This document shows positions 16,325-25,285 of a stretch of DNA of 64,000 nucleotides, in pieces. The DNA is from Candidatus Vicinibacter affinis (GTDB taxonomy: Bacteria > Bacteroidota > Bacteroidia > Chitinophagales > Saprospiraceae), in contig JADJNH010000006.1 of assembly GCA_016714365.1 (NCBI GenBank), positions 310,001 through 374,000 of the forward strand, written 5' to 3'. The position numbers and the translations under genes are program-made. The notes beneath the pieces are model-generated. The model was given only the letters and a program-made list of their open reading frames with translations. It was not told the DNA's origin and searched no databases. Position 1 is the stretch's first letter. Every line of letters begins with the position of its first letter.

Positions 16325-19078
16325 ATGAGTGTACATAACTTTGCAATACAAATCGCTTTTGCCACATTTCCTGCAAATGATGCAAAGGGATTTGTCAAAG
16401 ACAAGTATAAGCTTTTTAGTGATTATGTAAAAAGAACTAATGAGTGTCTTCCTATGAAAGACCAGCTAAGTCCCTGGCTGTATAAACCCCTGACCTATCA
16501 TTTATTTTCGCCGTTTGATGTGGTTTTTATTTCCCTCGTGGACAATTATAAATTCTGTCAGCGGGTCTTTGATCCGAATTCCGAAAAATTCAATGAAAGC
16601 TCCAGTTATCAGGTCATAACCGGAATATTTGATATTGAAACTTGCTCAACAGAAGATCAGAATTGTATTCAGAAAATATTTGCAGAAGGCAAGGTCAATG
16701 ATTCCCTCAAAGATTTTGTTCATATAACACATTTTAAAGTTAACAATGGCTTATTAATCGGCAATGGCCAACTCATGATTCACGCAGTTATTTTGAAAAT
16801 CAAGGAACAGCTTAAGGGTGCTCATTTTATGATCTTTAAGTCGTTTAGTTGGTCGGAAATTGTATTGATCCAATTTGGTCAGGATTTCGGAGTGCTTCAG
16901 AAAAATATTGTGGACATCAGAGAGTATAAGCTTAAGCATATTTCTCAACATTATGAGTTGGGTACGTTGATTAATCAATCTTTGTACCATTTCTTTATGG
17001 GTGATGGTGATTTCGCGGAGAAGGAAAGGAGCATTGAAGATTGTAACATATTTGTAGACTCCCATTCATATAATGGGGTAGAGTTTGGAAAGTTCAATGC
17101 CAAGTATAATGAAAATGACTGCGAATATAATCAAGTTAATTTTAAATCTAGTATTGAACTTCAGGTTAAGCCAGGACATATGGGTTACCTCGTTCAAACT
17201 CTTAATAGTAAAAAAAATTTATTTGACACAAATCTCGTTAAATTTAAAAATGGAAAAACTGATTATTTACTTAAAGAAGTCGAATATACTAAGTTTATCT
17301 CCAATTATAGAATTAACAGGGAGATGCGGCTGCCACATAGCGAATTGCGATATCACATTCGCAAAATGAAGACAAATTACCTTTATGAATTTGAGCCTAA
17401 ATCCATTAGTGGGTCTGATTTTGGTTTCGTTGATATCTCCACCTTTCTAAGTAAGAAATATTCTATAGCGGTTCATAAGCTTAGGGATAATATAAGATCT
17501 CTGAAAATATCAAGACATCTTAGAGAGAAGATAAAAAAAGCATTGTCTAACTATAATAATCTGATAAAGGATACGGTTTTATATGGCGAATTTATTGAAT
17601 TAAGACGATTTGTAGAATACCTAGTGGAAGAACTTAATCGTGAAGTTAGCCAAGTGGCCCAAAGTCTTAAGAATCCATTGAAATACACAAATGGTGAGGT
17701 TGGCCGATGTGACACAGTTCGTGATTTGGAGCTTAAGATCACCCGTCTTTTGGAGGTGTTTGAAGATGCATTCGATAATAGAGTTCATAACAATTATTTG
17801 TATGAAGAAATAAATGAATTCAGTATTGATTTTAATAGTGCGATTAACCAAGTCAATACTATACATGACTTCCTTGTCAAGTGCACTAACAACCTTTTGT
17901 TTCCATTATCCAAAGATCAAATTATCGTTACCCAAAATGATATCGACTCAAAGTCCAATGCTGTCAATGTCAATTACAATGTATATCATTATCTGGAACC
18001 TGCGCTTATTTATACCACACTGATCAAAGAGGTCATGAATGGTTTTTTGTTTAAGGCCGCAGTGATTGATGATGATAGAAAAATCAAATATTTGTATCAT
18101 CCTGACGAATTTGTAGGTACACGTAGCAGGTTATTGTCTGAACTTAGTGGCTTGCTCAACGATAAACAGTACACATTACTCTCAAAATTTGACTTTCATT
18201 ATTTCTTTACTGACATAGCAAAGATGAGCATAACCTACTTGTATGATTACGATCTCTATTGGTACTGGAGCTGGACATATTTTCTACAGGATAGCAATCT
18301 GTACATGGTTGATGGTTGTGTTAATGATCAACTTTTTCAGAAGGAGCTCCTTCGGGTGTGCCTAATAAAGAATTTATTAGGTAACGATGCTGACAAAGTT
18401 GATTTTGTCAAGTGCCCGATTCCAGAGCTATTCGGACATTGGTTGAATCATATCGAGAACTGTGAACTGTTAAGTAAGAATATTCTACAATTGAATTGGT
18501 TAAAAGAAAGTGTGAGTGAATTTTCTGGATATATTTTTAGACAGCTTTCTGACTCCATTAATGATCGGCCACCTATTCATTATTGGGGGGGCGGTTGTAA
18601 TCATGAAAGTGAAATAGGTAGAGCAAACGCTACAGATGCTAACAGGATATCTGTCGGAATTTATACTTTAGTTAGCAAGAAAAATGAGCAATTAGATCAC
18701 GCAAGCTTATGGCTCCAATATATTAGCACATTGTCTCGCTGTATGTTGGTTAATTATAAGGAAAATAAGCGATTCATACCTGAGCTGATCAGAGAAGATC
18801 AGCACATCTACCTGATCATGGCGGTCGGGCATGCATTGTTAAGATCCACTCAACAGTCGCAGAGTAAAATTCGGCTTCTTGCTCGTGACATGCTTAAAGG
18901 TACTCCGAAATGTGAGCAGGTGATGCATGACTCTGGCACCATTTTTGTTGATCCGACTGGAGGTTTCTTTTACAATTCTGCGTTACTTCGGTCGGAGAGA
19001 ATGCAATTGATTAATAATATTATGGAGGACTTGTGGGATCTTGCGATGAGAGATAAAAAAAGACTTTTTGAAGCATAA
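16325..19078 (+). CDS. Large protein of unknown family, first gene of an unrecognised operon
   Basis: 917 residues, cytosolic by composition, with no signal peptide. I do not recognise the family. In the N-terminal third there are repeated strand-helix patterns: SPFDVVFISLVDNYKF (about 61-76), SWSEIVLIQFGQDFGVLQ (about 174-191) and a VKPGHMGYLVQTL segment (about 287-299). They look like tandem ferredoxin-like alpha/beta units; this is an inference. The middle (about 370-500) is helical and charged. The C-terminal part has PPIHYWGGGCNHESEIG and a stretch TIFVDPTGGFFYNSA. There is no Walker, nuclease-HKD or protease motif visible. Its stop is 3 bases from the phosphoesterase start, so they are surely co-expressed. 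Confidence 0.8.
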   Translation: MSVHNFAIQIAFATFPANDAKGFVKDKYKLFSDYVKRTNECLPMKDQLSPWLYKPLTYHLFSPFDVVFISLVDNYKFCQRVFDPNSEKFNESSSYQVITGIFDIETCSTEDQNCIQKIFAEGKVNDSLKDFVHITHFKVNNGLLIGNGQLMIHAVILKIKEQLKGAHFMIFKSFSWSEIVLIQFGQDFGVLQKNIVDIREYKLKHISQHYELGTLINQSLYHFFMGDGDFAEKERSIEDCNIFVDSHSYNGVEFGKFNAKYNENDCEYNQVNFKSSIELQVKPGHMGYLVQTLNSKKNLFDTNLVKFKNGKTDYLLKEVEYTKFISNYRINREMRLPHSELRYHIRKMKTNYLYEFEPKSISGSDFGFVDISTFLSKKYSIAVHKLRDNIRSLKISRHLREKIKKALSNYNNLIKDTVLYGEFIELRRFVEYLVEELNREVSQVAQSLKNPLKYTNGEVGRCDTVRDLELKITRLLEVFEDAFDNRVHNNYLYEEINEFSIDFNSAINQVNTIHDFLVKCTNNLLFPLSKDQIIVTQNDIDSKSNAVNVNYNVYHYLEPALIYTTLIKEVMNGFLFKAAVIDDDRKIKYLYHPDEFVGTRSRLLSELSGLLNDKQYTLLSKFDFHYFFTDIAKMSITYLYDYDLYWYWSWTYFLQDSNLYMVDGCVNDQLFQKELLRVCLIKNLLGNDADKVDFVKCPIPELFGHWLNHIENCELLSKNILQLNWLKESVSEFSGYIFRQLSDSINDRPPIHYWGGGCNHESEIGRANATDANRISVGIYTLVSKKNEQLDHASLWLQYISTLSRCMLVNYKENKRFIPELIREDQHIYLIMAVGHALLRSTQQSQSKIRLLARDMLKGTPKCEQVMHDSGTIFVDPTGGFFYNSALLRSERMQLINNIMEDLWDLAMRDKKRLFEA

Positions 19079-19081
19079 TCT

Positions 19082-20659
19082 ATGGCGAAGAAAAGAATTC
19101 TGTGGATAAGTGATATCCATTTAAGTAATGAATTGATTTCTGACACAAAGAAGGCAATTGATAGTTTTATTGAAGCTATAAGAGTTATTGATCCCTCACC
19201 GGACTATCTGATAATCACTGGGGATATTGCTTTAGATGGGGAGATGAATGACGCATATGATAATTTTAAATTATTGATCATTGATAAAGTTAAAAAAATA
19301 TTTACAAAAATTATTGTACTGATCGTGCCTGGCAATCATGATGTGATTTGGTCTCAAGCTAAAAGCTACTTTATTGAAAAATTAATTTCAGGTACAAAAT
19401 TAAGCGATGTCTTGTTATCCATCGATAAAAGATATTTTCGTTCTTGCTTTAGAGAGTATATCGGATTTCATAAAGCAAATGCATCGGTTCCTATTGATTC
19501 TAAATGCTTTAGTCACACATATACAGATGATGAGGAATTGAATTTCATTTGCCTTAATTCTGCCTGGCTGTCGGTCGGCAACCCAGTCCATGAAGCCAAC
19601 ATTAAGATGAGACAGATCCAAAAGACTATAAGCCATGATATTTTTACGGAAGATGGAAAGAGTATGATCTTTTCAGAGTTGGGTAACCAGTCCTACGGCT
19701 TTAAAATTAAAGGTATAGTTAGTGAATCGCTAGATAGTATTCGGACCACATTAAGTCATAAGACACTAAGGGATAAGTTTAACATTATTCTTGTTCATCA
19801 CCCACCAAACAACTGGTTACGGTGGGACGAATTGTATGACGAGGGCGCTACAGTCAAAGGTCCCCTTCATACTTTTATCAAAAGTTGCTCGGTGGATATG
19901 GTCTGCTGCGGGCATGAGCACACTTCACAGGTCGAAGGAGGTGTTATCTTTGGTCAGACTTTAGTTCTAAATGGCGGAATGTTTCTTGATCATAGGCAGG
20001 AAAATTATACCAATATGTGGTTTAAGCTTCTGGAAATTAATACCGATGAGAAATCTGTTGAGGAAACCCCTTTTTTATATCATCAGGCCGACGAGAAGTG
20101 GAATTCGCAATCCGGATTGAAGTATTGTGGATGGAGTTCTGTCTATACAAGAAAATCCGATCAGAACAACAGTAAAGCCCCTGCCAATTCGAATGAGACA
20201 TGGGATCCGCATACCCAAAAACGTAAAGACCTTGAATTTCATCCTCAAAGTATCCAAGATCTCCTTGAATTCCTCTTGGAGCCAATGCAGGGTCTGCACG
20301 TCATCATTGAGCAACTGAGTCGTAAAATGGGCATGAAATCCAATTTAAAGCCAGATGTTGTTGAATTGAACAAGACAAGACAATTAAACATTATTGAATG
20401 GGAAGACAAGATTTTGATACTTTTGAGCGTTAACGAAATTTTAAATCTGGCAATTGATAAGAAACATATTAATTTTTTTAGTGATATTTGTACCGTTGTT
20501 AAAGAAAGGTTTTTGAAATCAGGCAGTTGCATCGTTTTTTTGTCATATTACTCAATAGACGTAAAAAATGAAGGTTCTGTCGATCGACTTAGCAGTTTAA
20601 TCCAAAAAGTATTGGTTGGTATCTTCAGAAATTATAACTTTGCAACCCTTAAAATTTAA
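19082..20659 (+). CDS. Calcineurin-like metallophosphoesterase with extra C-terminal domain
   Basis: 525 residues. All metal-site motifs are present: DIH (11-13), GDIALDGE (47-54), GNHD (84-87), VHHPP (238-242) and GHEH (277-280). The fold therefore should hydrolyse a phosphomonoester or phosphodiester using two metals; the substrate is unknown. Residues about 380-525 form a separate region with no motif I recognise (LLEFLLEPMQGLHVIIEQL ... FLSYYSIDVKNEG). Being tightly linked to a 917-aa and a 121-aa partner in an island, a role in a conflict or defence system is a reasonable inference. The start ATG is 3 bases after the previous stop. Confidence 0.85.
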   Translation: MAKKRILWISDIHLSNELISDTKKAIDSFIEAIRVIDPSPDYLIITGDIALDGEMNDAYDNFKLLIIDKVKKIFTKIIVLIVPGNHDVIWSQAKSYFIEKLISGTKLSDVLLSIDKRYFRSCFREYIGFHKANASVPIDSKCFSHTYTDDEELNFICLNSAWLSVGNPVHEANIKMRQIQKTISHDIFTEDGKSMIFSELGNQSYGFKIKGIVSESLDSIRTTLSHKTLRDKFNIILVHHPPNNWLRWDELYDEGATVKGPLHTFIKSCSVDMVCCGHEHTSQVEGGVIFGQTLVLNGGMFLDHRQENYTNMWFKLLEINTDEKSVEETPFLYHQADEKWNSQSGLKYCGWSSVYTRKSDQNNSKAPANSNETWDPHTQKRKDLEFHPQSIQDLLEFLLEPMQGLHVIIEQLSRKMGMKSNLKPDVVELNKTRQLNIIEWEDKILILLSVNEILNLAIDKKHINFFSDICTVVKERFLKSGSCIVFLSYYSIDVKNEGSVDRLSSLIQKVLVGIFRNYNFATLKI

Positions 20660-20662
20660 ACA

Positions 20663-21028
20663 ATGAATGCAAAAGACTCATTATCAGAGGCTTTATTGAG
20701 TTTGCTCCTCGAACTCGGAAAGATTTTGGCAGACAAGACAGCCTTAGGGGCCGAAGACATAAAGGGCCTTATGACAGCCCATAAGAACGAAACAGAGATT
20801 ATTGCTCAGGGAGACTTTTTAATGGTGCAAGAAGCGCTTGAAGAGGTTCTTTCACACCACTCCAGCCGATCATCAATGGTCCACTTCTATCTTTCACAGC
20901 TTGTTCGAATGATCCGGCTAGGTGCTCGTAAGACAACCACAGTGAGGCCGGAAACACGTGCTTCCACACGTACATTGCCGCTTGAAGCGCTGGATTATAG
21001 TTACAATAACGATAAGCGTGGATTTTAA
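20663..21028 (+). CDS. Small helical protein, third gene of the operon
   Basis: 121 residues, mostly helical (ALLSLLLELGKILAD, EALEEVLSHH, FYLSQLVRMIRLG), with a basic, Thr/Arg-rich tail. It starts 3 bases after the phosphoesterase stop. The family is not recognised. It could be an adaptor, or an effector-associated domain for its two larger neighbours. Confidence 0.65.
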   Translation: MNAKDSLSEALLSLLLELGKILADKTALGAEDIKGLMTAHKNETEIIAQGDFLMVQEALEEVLSHHSSRSSMVHFYLSQLVRMIRLGARKTTTVRPETRASTRTLPLEALDYSYNNDKRGF

Positions 21029-21330
21029 CTTCTTAGATTACTTCAAAAGCCAAGAGCTAATAGTAATTAGTTGGATTTTAGATTTGAAGTCTTAGTTGGT
21101 ATTTAACAATTGACTCATTAAACTAGAATTTCGACTCTCAACAATAGTCAATTGCGTTATAGGTTTAATAAGTATAAATGTAAATTAAGGTTTAAAGACT
21201 CCCTTCTCTTACAGCTAATGTAAATGTTCTTGAAAAGTGTAACGAAAGATTGCAAGGGTGAACTATGAATCCACGTTTATGGCTTATAATCTTGAGATGT
21301 AAATCAGATTGGAAAATTGGATAAATGAAG
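21029..21330. other. Intergenic, convergent genes
   Basis: 300 bp between the three-gene operon and the LytTR regulator reading toward it. No clear terminator hairpin with a T run, and no gene, was seen. Confidence 0.4.
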
Positions 21331-22104
21331 TTATTCATGTTCAAAATTTGGGTCTAGCATTGGTAAAAGCAAATTAACGCATTCTCTGGAAATATCCAAC
21401 TCGAGCTGTCCTCCAATCTTAAGTTCTGCACCGCTGTGCTTTTTTCTCAAGGAATCTATATAGTTTATATTGATGATGTAAGAACGGTGCGCTCTGATAA
21501 ATTCCTGGTGGTTGAGACGTGATTCGAGAAAACCGATGTTTCTTGATATGAGAAGCTTTTTTCCATCTCGTAATACGGCATTGGTATAGCTTCCTTCAGC
21601 TTTGAAATATAATAAATCAGTCGGCTCAACAAAAATCATCTTGCCTTCAGAATATAGACTAATCTTGTTCGGCAGAACTCTCAAAGAGTGCGATGAGCCT
21701 ATAAATGGATGTTGGAACTCCGTTAACCTTGATTTGATTAACTTGTGCTCTATAGCTCTCTGTATGGCAGAGGTGAGCGAGAGAGGATTGACAGGTTTTA
21801 AAAGAAAATCTAACGCCTGAATTTTAAATGCATCAATGGCATGATCTGGCTGTCCAGCTATTATAATGATCTTGAATTTTTTATAAAGTATATTTTGAAG
21901 AAATTCAAGAGTTATAACTTCTTCCTCAATGTCAATATCCACAATTAAGACATCAGGATCGAATTCCCGAATCTTTATCTTAGCGTCCCAAATACTTACT
22001 GCATTCTCTATGGTCACTATCTCACTCAATGATTGTTCAATAATTTGAACAATGTTAAAAGTCGGATCTCCTTGGTTGGCAATGATTAGTATTCTGGATT
22101 TCAA
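21331..22104 (-). CDS. LytTR-family response regulator, orphan
   Basis: 257 residues. The receiver domain (1-120) has the phospho-acceptor Asp56 in LIVDID and the conserved Lys103 in FLLKPV. The LytTR DNA-binding domain (about 150-250) has DLLYFKAEGSYTNAVL and FIRAHRSYIININYI. The acidic pocket after strand 1 is poor (LIIANQGDP instead of the usual D-D/E pair), so phosphorylation may be impaired. No LytS-type kinase lies next to it. It is inside the mnmE island, convergent with the three-gene operon. Confidence 0.9.
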   Translation of the reverse strand: MKSRILIIANQGDPTFNIVQIIEQSLSEIVTIENAVSIWDAKIKIREFDPDVLIVDIDIEEEVITLEFLQNILYKKFKIIIIAGQPDHAIDAFKIQALDFLLKPVNPLSLTSAIQRAIEHKLIKSRLTEFQHPFIGSSHSLRVLPNKISLYSEGKMIFVEPTDLLYFKAEGSYTNAVLRDGKKLLISRNIGFLESRLNHQEFIRAHRSYIININYIDSLRKKHSGAELKIGGQLELDISRECVNLLLPMLDPNFEHE

Positions 22105-22692
22105 TGACTTGGATTAAGTGAATGTTGCATCACAAAGCTAATATTTTTGTACTGTTAACAAATTATTTTGAACAAAAATATCCATTATTGTACGAAATCA
22201 GATAATTTGTCTGGTTACCCCTAATTGCATTGTTATAAAATATATAAAAAAAATTAGAATTATAATCTGATAAATATAGTATTGAACTTATTCCGTATAT
22301 GAGCCAGAAGAAATATGATTAGGCAGCTAAAATATGAACTTTAATTCCGAAAACTTGCTTAATTAACATCAGGGGGTGTCAGTTTCGGGGTAGGTGAATA
22401 GAACATACATAAGATAACCAACATAAAAGATATAAATTACATAATTATGAAAGAAATAATTAATTCTTCCTTAGCAAGTCTAGTAATTTTAAGATGTCCG
22501 TCATGACATTAAGCGGCTGCTTCTCAAGCCGCCATATTTCAAAATTAAGAATGCCCGATGTTTCTCAAGCGGATACTATTAGGGGGTTTAACAGTTTTGA
22601 ACAAGCAGATTTCATTCAGATGGAAGGGTTATTAAATACGGCAAAAGACAGAATAATTTGAATTCTATTAAATCGAAATACAAAATATTAAA
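22105..22692. other. Intergenic, no feature seen
   Basis: 588 bp of AT-rich DNA upstream of the LytTR gene and downstream of the 133-aa gene. Only short, out-of-context open stretches were found on either strand. The half nearest the regulator gene should hold its promoter, but no consensus is certain. Confidence 0.4.
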
Positions 22693-23094
22693 TTAATCTA
22701 AACTGGTTTTATAAAAATCACTTGATAGATTTTTAAAATCCTCCTCTCTGGTTTGCTCTCCTAATGGTCGCTTACAAATTAAAATTACGTCATTGTGTAT
22801 TAAAATCCCATAGCTAGGGATATTGACTTGTGCTCCTTTTGGAACTACAGTTTTTATTTTTTTTAATGCAATTTCAAATTGTTCTTCAATCTTGTTATCA
22901 AGTTCAACAAATTCTTCTTTCTTTTTTTCAAGGTTTGAATATTCATCAAAATCTTTTGATATGGTAAATGTTTTACTTAACCGTGTATTAATTTGGTGTT
23001 TTATTAAGGAAAGGTCCCCCCTATTTTGATTAAGCTTTCTTCTTAAATTACCAATTTCTTCTAAAATTTGTTGTAACTCTTGTATTTGGTCCAT
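22693..23094 (-). CDS. Coiled-coil hypothetical protein, 133 aa
   Basis: Residues 1-90 are strongly charged with heptad-like leucines/isoleucines (IQELQQILEEIGNLRRKL ... EEFVELDNKIEEQFEIAL). The C-terminus has VPKGAQVNIPSYGILIHNDV. It carries no signal peptide, and the family is not recognised. It is the last gene of the larger island unit, just before the internal att-like site. Confidence 0.6.
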   Translation of the reverse strand: MDQIQELQQILEEIGNLRRKLNQNRGDLSLIKHQINTRLSKTFTISKDFDEYSNLEKKKEEFVELDNKIEEQFEIALKKIKTVVPKGAQVNIPSYGILIHNDVILICKRPLGEQTREEDFKNLSSDFYKTSLD

Positions 23095-23231
23095 GATTAA
23101 ATTTTAATACATTAACCTTAAACTTAATTTATAAGTTCTACTAAATAGGTATAAAATTCAATTAAATGGATTATTTTGTACTCCATTTGTACCTTTTTAT
23201 TATAAAGTATTGATTTTCAATATAAATTACT

Positions 23232-23249
23232 TTCTGTATCGGAAAGTAG
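23232..23249 (+). repeat. Internal att-like site (mnmE 3'-end copy)
   Basis: TTCTGTATCGGAAAGTAG would encode FCIGK-stop, exactly the MnmE C-terminus, but has no mnmE in front of it. It shares 14 consecutive bases with the other two copies and resembles the SGI1 repeat at nearly every position. It divides the island into two units. Confidence 0.55.
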
Positions 23250-23357
23250 TATAATATATTGATAATCTATGTATCTATAGATATTAAAATTTATAATTGC
23301 ACAACCTAATGTGCATATTAATACTATTATTGCATTTCTAAATGTGCATATATTTAT

Positions 23358-23365
23358 TACTTTTG
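23358..23365 (+). promoter_or_regulatory. -7 promoter box of the DUF4143 ATPase gene
   Basis: TACTTTTG fits TAnnTTTG and ends 17 bases before the ATG at 23383. It sits among repeats of the form AATGTGCA (near 23309, 23341 and 23374), which may be operator-like. The -33 TTG spacing is not ideal. Confidence 0.35.
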
Positions 23366-23382
23366 CATAAATAAATGTGCAA

Positions 23383-24576
23383 ATGAATGTACTACTTGAG
23401 CAATCCGAATATTTACTAAGCAATACCACGCTAGATTTTAAGCGCTTTCTGTTTAATGAAATCAAGTGGAACAATCGCTTAGTTGGAATTAAGGGAGCCA
23501 GAGGAACAGGTAAAACTACATTATTATTACAATGGTTGAAGCAACAAGATTTACCGGTAACAAAAGCGGCCTATTTTTCTTTAGATGATCTCTATTTTAC
23601 GAATAACAGTTTAAAAGAAACGGTTGCTCAGTTTCATAAACTGGGTGGTAAAATTCTTGTATTGGATGAAGTACACAAATACAAAAACTGGTCAACCGAA
23701 ATAAAAAATATCTATGACATTTACACAGGGATAAAAATAATTTTCACCGGCTCATCAATCATTGACATCAGCAGACAACAAGGCGATTTGAGCAGAAGGG
23801 CTATTATATATGAGTTGCCAGGTTTATCTTACCGTGAATTTCTTTCATTAAAATACAATTTACAGCTACCTGTATTTTCTTTGAATGAGATCTTGAAAGA
23901 TGCTTCTACTTTAAAGAAACAGCTGCCCATTTCTTTTCGTCCATTAGAATATTTTAATGAGTATTTACAAACAGGTTATTATCCGTTTATGATGGAGGAT
24001 AAAGAAACGGTTCATCAAAAAATAAATCAGTTAATCAGGACGATTGTTGAATATGACATGGCAGAGTTGAAAGACTTTGATATACGCAATGCAAAAAAAA
24101 TACTGCAATTAATGTATGTGATTGCACAGCAGGTACCTTTTAAACCCAATCTTGTTGCGTTGGCAGAAAAAACAAGCATACACAGAAACTCACTTAATAA
24201 TTACCTTCATTATTTGGAACAGGCAAAATTGATTTCTTTATTGCAGCCGGCAGGGAAAAGCGTAGCAAGCTTACAGAAGCCGGAAAAGATATATTTAAAC
24301 AATACAAACCTATTATATGCTTTGGCTGAAAAGCAAGTAGATAAAGGCAATTTACGCGAAACTTTTTTCTTGTCACAATTAAATGCAGTGCATAAAATGG
24401 CCATGCCAAAGCAGGGGGACTTTTTCGTTGACAATAAATATACTTTTGAAGTAGGAGGTAAGGATAAATCAAAAAAACAGATTGCAGGTATAAAAAATGC
24501 ATGGGTGGTTAAGGATGATTTGGAATTTCCTGTTGGAAATAATTTGCCTTTGTGGATGTTTGGGTGCTTATATTAA
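23383..24576 (+). CDS. AAA-type ATPase with DUF4143 domain
   Basis: 397 residues. The AAA_14 domain has Walker A GARGTGKTTLLLQWL and Walker B KILVLDEVHK, with an arginine-containing stretch SRRAIIYELPGLSYREFL. It is followed by a winged-helix region (KTSIHRNSLNNYLHYLEQA) and the DUF4143 domain (KIYLNNTNLLYAL ... KYTFEVGGKDKSKKQIAG). Such ATPases are common, often solitary accessory genes; their biochemical role is not settled. The ATG at 23383 is preferred over a GTG two codons upstream. It is the only gene between the internal and right att-like sites. Confidence 0.88.
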   Translation: MNVLLEQSEYLLSNTTLDFKRFLFNEIKWNNRLVGIKGARGTGKTTLLLQWLKQQDLPVTKAAYFSLDDLYFTNNSLKETVAQFHKLGGKILVLDEVHKYKNWSTEIKNIYDIYTGIKIIFTGSSIIDISRQQGDLSRRAIIYELPGLSYREFLSLKYNLQLPVFSLNEILKDASTLKKQLPISFRPLEYFNEYLQTGYYPFMMEDKETVHQKINQLIRTIVEYDMAELKDFDIRNAKKILQLMYVIAQQVPFKPNLVALAEKTSIHRNSLNNYLHYLEQAKLISLLQPAGKSVASLQKPEKIYLNNTNLLYALAEKQVDKGNLRETFFLSQLNAVHKMAMPKQGDFFVDNKYTFEVGGKDKSKKQIAGIKNAWVVKDDLEFPVGNNLPLWMFGCLY

Positions 24577-24767
24577 TGGAATAGCATCAATCCAAAATCG
24601 GACTGCTTATTCAAGGATAAAAAACTATAAATTTTACACTCGTTCTGCAAACAGGAGTAACTTTTGCCCTTGTTATTTTTAGCTGATTTTAATGAATCCT
24701 TACTTTTTATTCTTGTTTCCCATTTGTGAACCACCTCTTAAAACCTTTGCCGGAAAGGGTTTAATGG

Positions 24768-24786
24768 TTTGTATCGGAAAGTAATC
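24768..24786 (+). repeat. attR-like site (mnmE 3'-end copy)
   Basis: TTTGTATCGGAAAGTAATC is identical over 19 bases to the end of mnmE at 9527-9545. In the mnmE frame it reads VCIGK-stop. No mnmE coding sequence precedes it, so it is a duplicated end, as left by site-specific integration. Confidence 0.65.
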
Positions 24787-24929
24787 TAAACAAAAGCAAA
24801 TTAATACCTCCTAATGTTACAAGATTAAGGAAGTTCAAAGATGTAGTTTTAAAAGCTAAATACATTCCATAGGCAGATGCAAAATATTGAAAGTAAAATT
24901 TATGATCTCCGGGGTCAAAAAATAATGTT

Positions 24930-25128
24930 GGATTTTGACTTAGTCAACTGCAGGTTTTTTGAGGCTTTGACCCAGGGGTTCACCCGAAAAGAAACCACCG
25001 AAATCGGTACAAAATTCTAGCTTTCTGCCCGTACGGTGGACAATTTGCTGAAAACCGCCACGGCGTTTCCCTTACCAGGATTAAATCCGGGTATTACCAG
25101 AGAAGGTAAAAAAAGCATTACATTGCTA
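24930..25128 (+). pseudogene. Fragment resembling the C-terminus of a DUF3987-type mobile-element primase
   Basis: One frame reads FFEALTQGFTRKETTEIG, a TAG, then LSARTVDNLLKTA and a terminal ITREGKKSI. This FTRKE...LSxRTVDxxL pattern is the helix-turn-helix tail of DUF3987-like proteins carried on Bacteroidota mobile elements. The in-frame stop and missing body make it a relic. The remaining DNA between 24577 and 25285 holds nothing else recognisable apart from the att-like site and the operator region. Confidence 0.45.
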
Positions 25129-25194
25129 TTAATCAGTTGTTTACAATATTATTTTAAGTCATTTTGTAAATCTGTAGCTTTACAAAATGAGAAC

Positions 25195-25254
25195 TATAGT
25201 AAAGTTATTACTTTACTATATACTTGTATTTGTCAAGTATTAGCTTTACTTTTG
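25195..25254 (+). promoter_or_regulatory. Promoter and operator palindromes of the mobile-mystery A/B operon
   Basis: A perfect inverted repeat TATAGTAAAG-TTATTA-CTTTACTATA lies at 25195-25220. A second, TACTTG-N7-CAAGTA, lies at 25221-25239 and overlaps the -33 TTG (25224-25226). After a 20-bp spacer the -7 box TACTTTTG lies at 25247-25254, about 30 bases before the ATG. This fits autorepression by the HTH protein encoded first. Confidence 0.5.
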
Positions 25255-25285
25255 TGCTGGGAAAGTCAATATATAACTTTACTTT

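Larger units (their letters stand above)
9546..24786. mobile_element. Probable genomic island integrated in the 3' end of mnmE
   Basis: Bounded by direct repeats of the mnmE 3' end (9527-9545 and 24768-24786), with an internal copy at 23232-23249. This suggests two adjoining units of about 13.7 kb and 1.5 kb. The content is typical accessory DNA: visibly lower GC in 9.7-14.8 kb, orphan genes, an IS21 relic, an unrecognised operon and a DUF4143 ATPase. No integrase or relaxase was found between the repeats, so the island is probably immobile, decayed or mobilised in trans. Confidence 0.6.
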
